Assembly: GCA_028697725.1 (NCBI GenBank)
Contig: JAQVEG010000003.1
Location: forward strand, 1 to 64,000
Direction of reading: 5' to 3'
From: Anaerostipes sp.
GTDB lineage: Bacteria > Bacillota > Clostridia > Lachnospirales > Lachnospiraceae
Length of the DNA: 64,000 bases
Shown: positions 8,128 through 15,181 of the stretch, piece after piece
Layout: every line of letters starts with the position of its first letter
Numbering within the stretch: the first letter of the stretch is position 1
The notes under the pieces: model-generated
Told to the model about the DNA's origin: nothing
Seen by the model: the letters and a program-made list of their open reading frames with translations, nothing else
Databases searched by the model: none
Position numbers and translations under genes: made by a program

Positions 8128-8589
8128 TTATCTAGTGTATGTTCCATTGACACTAATTTTAGAACCAGATTTATTCTTCACAAATACACGATAAGTTCCT
8201 GCTGATGGAGCTGTTAATGTTTTTACAAAGTTCTTTTCACCTTTTACATAAGTTTTCTTATTGTTTGAATCAATAATCCCCACTGTAACATTGGTTGTTT
8301 TTGATAATTTCAAACCAAAGGATACTTTTCCATTTTTCTTTAAATGGAATGTTGATGTTCTTTTTTCAACATTGTTACCAATGGACCAATTAATTGTATG
8401 TCCTACAGCAAACAAAACAATTGTATTTTCTTCATCAAACTCTATCTTTGTTGTTGGGTCAATCTCTTCAGAATAGTATGTTTCATCATGCATATCATCT
8501 CCACCTACTTCACCTGCAAAAACAGGTATTCTTTGCAAGGACACAATCAAACACATAACCAAAATAATACTTCCTTTTAAAACTTTCAT
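8128..8589 (-). CDS. Secreted protein sharing its C-terminal domain with the M56 sensor ectodomain
   Basis: About 153 residues with a signal peptide (MKVLKGSIILVMCLIVSLQ, cleavage near VFAG). An acidic linker follows, then a beta-rich domain (about 75-153). That domain aligns by eye with the C-terminus of the adjacent M56 sensor: GIID then Y[VI]K, then G-x-Y-x-VFV-[KR]-N, then SG and a late NGT/AGT. The shared domain looks like a small pre-peptidase C-terminal-type or bacterial Ig-like beta-sandwich. The preferred start is the ATG 8 bases after GGAG; another ATG six bases upstream overlaps the sensor stop as ATGA. Its function is unknown; a ligand, decoy or co-sensor for the M56 protein is a reasonable inference. 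Confidence 0.75.
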   Translation of the reverse strand: MKVLKGSIILVMCLIVSLQRIPVFAGEVGGDDMHDETYYSEEIDPTTKIEFDEENTIVLFAVGHTINWSIGNNVEKRTSTFHLKKNGKVSFGLKLSKTTNVTVGIIDSNNKKTYVKGEKNFVKTLTAPSAGTYRVFVKNKSGSKISVNGTYTR

Positions 8590-8591
8590 TC

Positions 8592-10001
8592 TCATTTCTC
8601 CAAATCTTCTTTATTTAGTAAAGCAACTGTACCTGCCATTTCAATTGTATATCCACTTACATTTCTTACAAATACGGTATATTCTCCCTTTTCTTTTATC
8701 TCAAAATGGTATGATGGACGGGAAACTGATTTTATATATCTTTGATTTCCTTTTTCATCTATAATGCCAGCCAACACATCTCCTTCCTCTATTTTTTTCT
8801 CTTTTTTCGTATTGTAACAAAATATAATCCAAATAAATTCTCCTTTTCTTGCTTTAATTTTTTTGAATTCATATTGAATTTTTGAATGAATATTGTGTTC
8901 AGGAATTGCGTATGTTCTATCAAGTGCTTTTTCATATTTTATTTTTTCAGTTTCGATACTTTTATCTGCTTTTCTTTCATATTCTTTTGCTGTATCTGGA
9001 TTGTCCTCCCCCTTCACTTCATGTTCCTCACAGGTCACATCAACAATTTCAAGGTACAATTCTCGATACCCCATTGTTGCTGCACCAACTGTAATAGTTC
9101 CAATTGCTAAAATTCCAAGACTAATCCCAGCACATAAGATTCCTTTTACTCTATTCATTTTTCCAATTGCTTTTGAACGCAGAATCCTTTGTTCCAAATG
9201 ATTTCTATTTTCATATAATGCATTGCAAAGACAAGTATCAACTTCTGTATTCTTCGTTGCAATCTGAAAAATCACTTGAAAGTATATTTTTTTGCTTTGA
9301 ATGGTTTGATAAGCAGAAAAATCACAGTATGTCTCACTCCATTGATCCACATAGTTAATATAACCTTTCATAACCGGATGAAACCAATGGACAACGGCAG
9401 CAATGTTACACAATTGTTTCCAAAATAAGTCCCCATGTTTGATATGAATTAATTCGTGAAGAAGAGCCACTTTTTGTTCTTGGTTTGATAACTCTACATT
9501 TGCTGGAAATAGAATAATCGGTCGAATCACTCCACATACAATGGGAATCTGGATTCTTTCGCTTTTCTTTATTCTTATTTTCCTTAAAATTTTAAGTCTT
9601 TCTTTTTCTTCTTCCATCTGTTTTTGAAGTTTATTATTTACTGTACTGGCATCACAAATAATTTTTCGTATTCCACATCGTAACCTAACATATCTGACAC
9701 ATCCCATAATTACACCAAACAACCAAAGGATACTCACAGTATACGAAACCTTTGCCATAATGGGACTAGAAGAAAATAAAACTCCATCCATGTAAAATAA
9801 CACTAAGAATATTAAAGAAAATGGAACTAAAAAACTTACAAGTACAAGCTTTAATAATCCATAATTCATCCTCACAAATCCATGTCGTTCCAAGACTGGT
9901 GAAAAAATTCTCCAACATCCAAACAATACACTTCCTAAAACGGTACTTAGAAAAATCCCGCTTAGAAATGCAATCAAAATCTCTCTAATCATCCAATTCA
10001 T
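8592..10001 (-). CDS. M56-family membrane metalloprotease sensor (BlaR1-like)
   Basis: 469 residues. N-terminal hydrophobic segments (about 5-30, 45-70, 82-103) are followed by a cytoplasmic zinc-protease loop with HELIHIKHGD (HExxH) near residue 188, then a TM segment near 285-307 (GILCAGISLGILAIGTITVG). This is the M56 topology of BlaR1/MecR1, in which ligand binding outside triggers cleavage of the paired repressor. The C-terminal exterior part is only about 160 residues. It lacks the penicillin-binding SxxK domain of BlaR1 and ends in a beta domain like that of the neighbouring secreted protein. A beta-lactam signal is therefore not supported. It overlaps the blaI-like gene by 17 bp, so the two should act together. 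Confidence 0.85.
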   Translation of the reverse strand: MNWMIREILIAFLSGIFLSTVLGSVLFGCWRIFSPVLERHGFVRMNYGLLKLVLVSFLVPFSLIFLVLFYMDGVLFSSSPIMAKVSYTVSILWLFGVIMGCVRYVRLRCGIRKIICDASTVNNKLQKQMEEEKERLKILRKIRIKKSERIQIPIVCGVIRPIILFPANVELSNQEQKVALLHELIHIKHGDLFWKQLCNIAAVVHWFHPVMKGYINYVDQWSETYCDFSAYQTIQSKKIYFQVIFQIATKNTEVDTCLCNALYENRNHLEQRILRSKAIGKMNRVKGILCAGISLGILAIGTITVGAATMGYRELYLEIVDVTCEEHEVKGEDNPDTAKEYERKADKSIETEKIKYEKALDRTYAIPEHNIHSKIQYEFKKIKARKGEFIWIIFCYNTKKEKKIEEGDVLAGIIDEKGNQRYIKSVSRPSYHFEIKEKGEYTVFVRNVSGYTIEMAGTVALLNKEDLEK

Positions 10002-10359
10002 CTATCAACCTCTTTATTTTTTGTTTCTCACTATCACTGACTACATCCGATAATGCACTAAGCATTCCTTTTGTAGAACCAGAAAATATGTTTTTCTTCA
10101 TTTCTTCTATCTGTGCCATCTGATATTTCTTCTTTTCCACACATGACTCCACATAGGTATAAAGACCTCTTCGCTCCAAGGTAATCAATCCCTTTTTTTC
10201 AAGTGCTGTAATATAAGTTCTAATGGTGCTTCGCTTATAATCCTTATTAAATTTCTCCTTCAATGCCTCCTGAATATCATAAAAAGTCACTTCTTTTTCG
10301 GCATTCCAACTAACCCGCATAATCAATTCTTCCACTTTTGTTAATTCATTCATTCCCAT
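9985..10359 (-). CDS. BlaI/MecI-family transcriptional repressor
   Basis: A 124-residue winged-helix protein of the BlaI/MecI/CopY family. The DNA-binding half (about 5-75) contains the typical VSWNAEKEVTFYDIQEAL and the recognition region RSTIRTYITALEKKGLI. The C-terminal half is the dimerisation and protease-cleavage region. It is the first gene of the operon; the start follows AAGGAGATATGAT. It probably represses its own promoter through the palindrome at 10404-10416 and is inactivated by the M56 protein encoded immediately downstream. The family and pairing are clear; the operator is predicted. Confidence 0.92.
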   Translation of the reverse strand: MGMNELTKVEELIMRVSWNAEKEVTFYDIQEALKEKFNKDYKRSTIRTYITALEKKGLITLERRGLYTYVESCVEKKKYQMAQIEEMKKNIFSGSTKGMLSALSDVVSDSEKQKIKRLIDELDD

Positions 10360-10397
10360 ATCATATCTCCTTATTCATCATATTTATTTTCATAAAT

Positions 10398-10426
10398 ACG
10401 ATATCACAATTTGTAAAAATTTTCAA
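10398..10426 (-). promoter_or_regulatory. Promoter with embedded BlaI-type operator
   Basis: On the minus strand -35 TTGAAA (10426-10421) and -10 TATCGT (10403-10398) flank a 17-bp spacer. The spacer contains the near-palindrome TTACAAATTGTGA (10416-10404), which resembles BlaI/MecI sites (TACA...TGTA). A repressor bound here would cover the promoter of the whole operon. Confidence 0.6.
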
Positions 10427-10479
10427 TATCTTGTTTGTTTTTTTAAATATACTTAGATGGTCCATTGTCCCAAAAAGAC

Positions 10480-10507
10480 AATAAAAACAGTCCCAAAAAA
10501 TCGGGAC
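10480..10507 (-). terminator. Terminator of the 109-residue orphan gene
   Basis: The minus-strand hairpin GTCCC-N8-GGGAC is followed by TGTTTTTATT. It lies between the orphan gene and the blaI promoter and insulates the two. Confidence 0.75.
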
Positions 10508-10563
10508 CGTATTACTTCCATCAAAATTTTTGACTTTTAAATTTGAAAAAACAAAAAAGTCAC

Positions 10564-10893
10564 TCAACAACCATACGCGGAAATTTGACGTTTGACTGCC
10601 ACATTCCGGTAGTTTTGTTTTGAGCGACTTTTCTTTTCGTGCAATAATGCTTCAATTTTATCTTGATAATTCTTATTCGCTGAAATACGAACAAGGCTTG
10701 TTAGCAAATATAAAGAAAGATGATGAGGAATAGACTCATGAACAGCTAAGTTCAGTATATGTTTGGCCGTATTATAGTTGTTAATGTGTGTATGGCCACA
10801 TTTAAATTCTTTATTACGATTCAACACAATAAACTCATGGTGATTCATCTGAATAATACAAAATTCCTTCTTTTCGTAGATTACGTTGCCCAT
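10564..10893 (-). CDS. Hypothetical 109-residue protein
   Basis: No family recognised. The protein is basic at its C-terminus (EKKSRSKQNYRNVAVKRQ) and His-rich in the middle (CGHTHINNYNTAKH, HESIPHHLSLYLL). It has no signal peptide or membrane segment. The start follows GAAAGGAG. It is a single-gene unit with a strong extended -10 promoter about 110 bp upstream and a terminator downstream, so it is probably a real expressed gene. A regulatory or nucleic-acid-binding role would be only a guess. Confidence 0.65.
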   Translation of the reverse strand: MGNVIYEKKEFCIIQMNHHEFIVLNRNKEFKCGHTHINNYNTAKHILNLAVHESIPHHLSLYLLTSLVRISANKNYQDKIEALLHEKKSRSKQNYRNVAVKRQISAYGC

Positions 10894-11016
10894 AAAAAAC
10901 TCCTTTCACGAAACATCACTGTGCTATACATAGAGTATAAGAAACAATTAAAAAGATTAATTCATATTCACGTAAAAAGTAATTTAAATCTTACATATAG
11001 TTCTTTCTATACACTT

Positions 11017-11043
11017 ATTATACCACATATGGTTTTTTCACAA
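11017..11043 (-). promoter_or_regulatory. Extended -10 promoter of the orphan gene
   Basis: The minus strand reads TGGTATAAT, an extended -10 with a perfect hexamer (11022-11017). A weak -35 TTGTGA lies 15 bp upstream. The resulting leader of about 115 nt is AT-rich with no evident structure. Confidence 0.55.
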
Positions 11044-11069
11044 TAGGTTTTTTATGATTTCATGCATAA

Positions 11070-12206
11070 TTATGCATTTATTTTCCTGTTACTTATCTTC
11101 TTCTTTTTCAATCTTGGATAAACGGATTCCCTTAATAATATATACACCACAGAACAAGTAGGGATACTTACAATCATACCAACAACCCCATTCAAATTCC
11201 CGCCAACTGTTACTGCCACTAAAACCCACATAGATGGAAGTCCCACAGAATTCCCTACAACATGAGGATAAATGAGATTCCCTTCTAGTTGTTGAACAAC
11301 TAAGAACATAATTAAGAAAATAACAGCTTTTAGTGGACTAATCATTAAGATTAAAAAGCAGCCAAGAGTACATGCAATCATTGCCCCAGCAATTGGAATC
11401 AGTGAAAGGGCTCCAATCAAAATTGCAATTAAAACTGCATATGGTAATCCTAGAATTGACATGGTAACAAAAATAATACTTCCAAGAATCACTGCCTCCA
11501 GGCATTGTCCTGAAAAGAATCCTGAAAATGCTTTATTAGCAAGTCTTATAATATAGATAATTCTAGTAGCATATCCTTCTTTTAAATATGCATATAATAT
11601 CTTCTTCCCCTGTACTGCAAGCTTTTCCTTTTGTAATAACAGATTAATAGCAAAAACAAGTCCCAGCACAAAGTTTACAAGTGTCTGCACCATACCAGTA
11701 AGCACTGACATCGTAGAATCAATAAGCCCACTTGCCGTTGCTTGTAAGAATGCAATAAGCTTAACTCTCAAACTATCCCAGTCAAGATTAATCTGCTGTA
11801 TGTATTCTTGTATAATCTTTGTGTTCTTTGAATTGCTTGTCAAAAACTTTTGTGTCTCATCTGCAAACTTTGGAATATTTTGTGCCAGAGCATACAGCGT
11901 ATTCACAAGTTCTGGAATCAACATAATACATACAAAAGAAACCACCCCAACAATACATAAAATAGAGGTTATTAAGCTGATCGCTCTCTTTCCCTTTTTC
12001 AGCTTGCAAAATACTTTATTCTCAAAAAATCTCATAGGTACATTCACTATAAAAGCCATAGCAGCTCCCATAATAAATGGATGTATAATTCCTTCTATAT
12101 ATCCAAGTCCATTGGCCAATAAATCCAAATGACTCAATCCTAAGAAAAGGATAATTCCAAACGCTACCAGTGCAAACAGCACTTTTTGATTCTTGTCTAA
12201 TTTCAA
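11070..12206 (-). CDS. AI-2E family transporter (YtvI/PerM type)
   Basis: A 378-residue polytopic membrane protein with about eight hydrophobic segments. The family hallmark is the long hydrophilic stretch (about 95-165) between the second and third membrane blocks, and a C-terminal block with LPYAVLIAILIGALSLIPIAGAMIACTLG. The family was named for an autoinducer-2 exporter, but many members move Na+/H+ or other solutes, so the substrate stays open. It stands alone between the 6S-like RNA terminator and the orphan gene. Confidence 0.85.
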   Translation of the reverse strand: MKLDKNQKVLFALVAFGIILFLGLSHLDLLANGLGYIEGIIHPFIMGAAMAFIVNVPMRFFENKVFCKLKKGKRAISLITSILCIVGVVSFVCIMLIPELVNTLYALAQNIPKFADETQKFLTSNSKNTKIIQEYIQQINLDWDSLRVKLIAFLQATASGLIDSTMSVLTGMVQTLVNFVLGLVFAINLLLQKEKLAVQGKKILYAYLKEGYATRIIYIIRLANKAFSGFFSGQCLEAVILGSIIFVTMSILGLPYAVLIAILIGALSLIPIAGAMIACTLGCFLILMISPLKAVIFLIMFLVVQQLEGNLIYPHVVGNSVGLPSMWVLVAVTVGGNLNGVVGMIVSIPTCSVVYILLRESVYPRLKKKKISNRKINA

Positions 12207-12235
12207 TTCTATATCCTCAATTCTTTCATAATCTT

Positions 12236-12459
12236 AAAAGAGACTGCAAAAATGCAATCTCTTTTTATCTTTCGTAACTTTCAAAATGACCCAGAATGCC
12301 GTTATCTGCAATTTTGACTCCTAGCTACTGCTAGGTGGGTTATCGCATCGAACCTTCAGAAGTCCACATAAAGTGGCATGTCTTCCAGCGCAAAATATAA
12401 ATATCCCTGAAAATAAATGTAGGTTCAAAATATACAGAATATCGCACATCCCAGGCTAT
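12236..12459 (-). ncRNA. ssrS: Probable 6S RNA
   Basis: A protein-free unit of about 224 nt. It has a sigma-A promoter (TTGATA-17-TATAAT, 12494-12466) and a strong terminator hairpin (12236-12266). The body contains hairpins CCAC/GTGG and CCTAGC-AGTA-GCTAGG. A long-range stem pairs ATGCC with GGCAT, closing a large internal bubble. The segments TTTTGAACCTACATTT and TTGCAGATAACGGC are ones I associate with clostridial 6S RNA. Length, structure and self-contained unit fit 6S RNA, which binds sigma-A RNA polymerase in stationary phase. The assignment is from memory of the family, not an alignment. Confidence 0.65.
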
Positions 12460-12465
12460 AACTAT

Positions 12466-12494
12466 ATTATACTCTAAGTATGCTGACTTATCAA
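12466..12494 (-). promoter_or_regulatory. Promoter of the 6S-like RNA
   Basis: -35 TTGATA (12494-12489) and perfect -10 TATAAT (12471-12466) with a 17-bp spacer. The predicted start is near 12459. Confidence 0.8.
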
Positions 12495-12497
12495 CTT

Positions 12498-13109
12498 CTA
12501 TATACTAGAAATATTTTCTTCTTGTAAATGAAATTCTGACGAAAAATCAAAGGGTGAAATATCATCATAACCACTCATATCTTCCTGTAAATCTAACTTT
12601 AGATACTCAAATGTCGCCTCATCTCCATCCTTTGCATACATAGTAAGCAGCATAGTTAAATACTCTCTAGACGCTGCATGCATAATGGTTCCACCAATTC
12701 CTTTTGTAAAATAGTCCAATGGATCTGTCTGTTGGAAGGATGCTCCATTATATATCTTTCCTGCACTGACACGATCTACAAACATCTCCGCCATATAACA
12801 CTTTGGAATCTTCATCCCAACATATCCAATGTTAGAACGGTCTAAGCTATAGTCCAGCCAATACTCAAAGTGATGCTTATTCCTTCCTTTATGATGAAGC
12901 CATGCCATAGAGACTCCATACTTCTTTCGCTCTGTATTATTCGGACTCTCTGTTCCTTTATAATACTTAATTCCCGGAATAAACTCTACCGGTGAATACT
13001 TGGACATATCATGCATGATTCCCTGATAGTATAATCCTAAACGAAAACACCCCTTGGCAACTAATATCTTATGTTTTGTAATTGTTTTAAAATGACCCCA
13101 GATATTCAT
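12498..13109 (-). CDS. DUF5662 family protein
   Basis: A 203-residue soluble protein of unknown role. Conserved His/Asp-rich stretches (KHKILVAKGCF, MHDMSKYSPVEF, WLHHKGRNKHHFEYW) look like a metal-binding helical site, as in the DUF5662 family. The start is set at ATG 13109, which follows AGGAG and lies 5 bp after the stop of the chromate-transporter gene; the longer frame to 13196 would overlap that gene by 82 bp. It is last in the lctA-chrA-chrA transcript. Confidence 0.75.
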   Translation of the reverse strand: MNIWGHFKTITKHKILVAKGCFRLGLYYQGIMHDMSKYSPVEFIPGIKYYKGTESPNNTERKKYGVSMAWLHHKGRNKHHFEYWLDYSLDRSNIGYVGMKIPKCYMAEMFVDRVSAGKIYNGASFQQTDPLDYFTKGIGGTIMHAASREYLTMLLTMYAKDGDEATFEYLKLDLQEDMSGYDDISPFDFSSEFHLQEENISSI

Positions 13110-13114
13110 ATATC

Positions 13115-13678
13115 TTATGCTCCTAATAAGAGAACACCAACACACCCTGAGATTACAATTAAAATAATCGGATGAACTGTCTTCCCTTTCTTCCATTCAA
13201 ATAACTTGTTTCCTATATATAATATAACAAAAAATATCACAGATTTAAAGTCAATTTGAATTCCTGAATGTTCCTTTAAAAATGCAATTTGAAATACCTG
13301 CATCATAGCTGCTAGAATTAATCCGGCAACTACTGGTCTAATTCCATAGAATCCACTTTGAATATATGGATTCTCTTTAAACTTTTCTAACACCTTTGCA
13401 ACACATACTACAATAATAACAGAGGGCAGAACCAAGCCAAAGGTAGCTATAGCCGCACCTATTAGTCCATCTATGTGGAATCCTACATAAGTAGACATAT
13501 TAACACCAATGGCTCCTGGTGTAGATTCTGAAATTGCAAGCATGTTTACAATATCACCTTTGCTAAACCACCCTAATCGCTCTCCCATGTCATATAAAAA
13601 AGGCAGGGTTGCAAGTCCACCTCCCAATGCAAAAAGTCCAGTTCGGAAGAATTCTAAAAATAAACGTAATAGTATCAT
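13115..13678 (-). CDS. Chromate transporter domain protein, second half
   Basis: A 187-residue single-domain member of the chromate ion transporter (CHR) family. It shows the signature FFRTGLFALGGGLATLPFLYDMG near the N-terminus, then SESTPGAIGVNMSTYVGF and about five membrane segments. CHR proteins come as one long two-domain protein or as two short ones encoded side by side, as here. It overlaps the other half by 4 bp (ATGA). Substrates other than chromate are likely in a gut anaerobe. Confidence 0.9.
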   Translation of the reverse strand: MILLRLFLEFFRTGLFALGGGLATLPFLYDMGERLGWFSKGDIVNMLAISESTPGAIGVNMSTYVGFHIDGLIGAAIATFGLVLPSVIIVVCVAKVLEKFKENPYIQSGFYGIRPVVAGLILAAMMQVFQIAFLKEHSGIQIDFKSVIFFVILYIGNKLFEWKKGKTVHPIILIVISGCVGVLLLGA

Positions 13679-14226
13679 TTTGATTCTCCTTTCTTTCTAA
13701 CTTTCTCACAAAGAAGAAGTCCAATCACTGCACCAGCGATAACATATAGTACCGGATTGTTGAGCCAAAACATCATTCCTAAAAATGTCAGAACAAAAAT
13801 AAAACCAGTTATCATATCAATAACTCCACCTTTTATCATCTTTTTGACACTTTCAATCATAAGAACACATACACACACACGAATACCCAAAAATGCACTT
13901 TGTACCACTTTTAAATGACTGAAATTATTCATAAAAACAGCTATAATTGAAATGATAATAAAAGAAGGTGTAATAAAACCAAGGGTTGCAACAACACCTC
14001 CCTTTATTCCTTTTAATTTATATCCAATGAACGTTGATGTATTTACCGCTATAACACCTGGTGTACACTGTCCCACTGCAAAATAATCCATAATCTCTTC
14101 ACTGGTTGCCCACTTTTTGTTTTGTACAATTTCCCTTTCTAGCATGGGAAGCATAGCATATCCGCCACCAAAGGTAAACGCCCCCATTCTAAGAAATGTA
14201 AAAAATATATCTAAATATTCTTTCAT
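13675..14226 (-). CDS. Chromate transporter domain protein, first half
   Basis: A 183-residue CHR-domain membrane protein with FLRMGAFTFGGGYAMLPMLEREIV at the start and the repeat motif VGQCTPGVIAVNTSTFIGYKLKG. It pairs with the adjacent 187-residue half to form the usual heterodimer. It starts 4 bp after the stop of the FadR-type regulator, so it shares that transcript, an unexpected partner for a lactate regulator. Confidence 0.9.
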   Translation of the reverse strand: MKEYLDIFFTFLRMGAFTFGGGYAMLPMLEREIVQNKKWATSEEIMDYFAVGQCTPGVIAVNTSTFIGYKLKGIKGGVVATLGFITPSFIIISIIAVFMNNFSHLKVVQSAFLGIRVCVCVLMIESVKKMIKGGVIDMITGFIFVLTFLGMMFWLNNPVLYVIAGAVIGLLLCEKVRKKGESK

Positions 14227-14230
14227 TTAT

Positions 14231-14932
14231 CTATCTCTTTTCTTCCATTTTCATTACTTGTGCACCAACGATATCAAAATGTTGTTCCATTGCTTCTCTT
14301 CCCTTTTGGTATTCCTTATCTACAATTGCCTGATAAATTTCTCGATGAGCTTTTTGAAGATTCTCTGCTCTTCTTTTATCTACTAAGATTTTACTTCTTA
14401 AATCTTTGATAAAAATATCAGAAAGATTTCCAATCATAGATGAGTAAAGAATCAACATTCGATTATGTGATGCCTCAACCAAAATTTTATGAAATTCAAT
14501 ATCTAACTTCGCACTTTCTTTAACGCCCAGTACCTCATCCATCTTAACTAAGACATCATATAATTTATCCACCTCTTCTTGTGTTGCATTTTCAACTGCA
14601 AGTTTTAATGCTGTATACTCATACCCACATCGAATATGAAATATTTCAAGATAATTTATATCTAATAACGCCATTACCATATGAACAGAGTTCAACATAT
14701 ATTCTTCTGGCTGACATCTTACATAATTCCCACTTCCTTGCAAACATTCAATTAATCCAGTGATTTCAAGCATATGCATCACTTCTCTTACTGAATTTCG
14801 ACTTACATTCAATGTTTCTGCAATGTCCCTTTCTGGTGGTATTTTATCATTTAACTTTAATTTCCCTGATAGAATCTGCTCTGAAAAATATTCAAAGACA
14901 TACTCATAAGTTTTTTTACTATTTTTTTGCAT
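14231..14932 (-). CDS. lctA: FadR/GntR-family regulator of the lactate cluster
   Basis: A 233-residue regulator. The N-terminal GntR winged helix (about 10-75) has KIPPERDIAETLNVSRNSVREVMHML, and an all-helical FCD ligand domain (about 85-230) follows. This is the LldR/LctA build known to respond to lactate. The start is placed at ATG 14932, 9 bases after AAAGGGA; the ATG at 14941 abuts that sequence. It lies just downstream of the lct operon but has its own promoter. Likely operators are the TTGGGT-type palindromes upstream of the permease. The assignment as lactate regulator rests on position and family. Confidence 0.8.
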   Translation of the reverse strand: MQKNSKKTYEYVFEYFSEQILSGKLKLNDKIPPERDIAETLNVSRNSVREVMHMLEITGLIECLQGSGNYVRCQPEEYMLNSVHMVMALLDINYLEIFHIRCGYEYTALKLAVENATQEEVDKLYDVLVKMDEVLGVKESAKLDIEFHKILVEASHNRMLILYSSMIGNLSDIFIKDLRSKILVDKRRAENLQKAHREIYQAIVDKEYQKGREAMEQHFDIVGAQVMKMEEKR

Positions 14933-14964
14933 TCCATTCATTCCCTTTCAATTCATTGTTTTGA

Positions 14965-14993
14965 ATTATACTATATCCCCGATTTATAATCAA
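14965..14993 (-). promoter_or_regulatory. Promoter of the FadR-type regulator
   Basis: -35 TTGATT (14993-14988) and perfect -10 TATAAT (14970-14965) with a 17-bp spacer, immediately after the lct operon terminator. Confidence 0.7.
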
Positions 14994-14994
14994 T

Positions 14995-15033
14995 AAAAAG
15001 ACAGGCTCTACTATTATATGTAAAAGCCTGTCT
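14995..15033 (-). terminator. Terminator of the lct operon
   Basis: A 9-bp stem, AGACAGGCT with AGCCTGTCT, followed on the minus strand by TTTTT. It ends the transcript after the lactate racemase and the structured 3' region. Confidence 0.85.
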
Positions 15034-15050
15034 CTATTAATCATCTATCA

Positions 15051-15165
15051 ACTGAAATCTTTAGGAAAATACCAGCTTCTCAGAAGGTAAGCATTCCTCC
15101 TGAGGAGGCTAGTAAAAAATGGATTTCAGTAAAATCCCACTGTAAGTACAGCAAGAATTTTACCA
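15051..15165 (-). ncRNA. Unassigned structured RNA element in the lct 3' UTR
   Basis: The closing stem ACTGAAATC (15051-15059) pairs with GATTTCAGT (15123-15131). Inside, a second 7-bp stem encloses two short hairpins (TCCT-CAGG-AGGA and CTTCT-G-AGAAG), giving a multi-branched fold. A further hairpin built on TAAAAT/ATTTTA and CTGTA/TACAG lies at about 15131-15165. The strand is taken as minus because it follows larA and precedes its terminator. No known riboswitch class was recognised. Confidence 0.5.
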
Positions 15166-15181
15166 TAATAAATTATATATT

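Noticed and set aside
8882-9358. Several plus-strand ORFs opposite the M56 gene
   Set aside because: Antisense frames in AT-rich DNA, Phe/Tyr/Cys-rich, overlapping each other; no initiation signals.
8592-10001. Beta-lactam sensing by the M56 protein
   Set aside because: The exterior part is about 160 residues with no SxxK penicillin-binding motif; only the protease half is BlaR1-like.
10361-10570. 69-residue ORF upstream of the BlaI-type gene
   Set aside because: It runs across the orphan-gene terminator and the blaI promoter/operator, has Phe/Lys/Ile-rich AT-driven composition and no good ribosome binding site.
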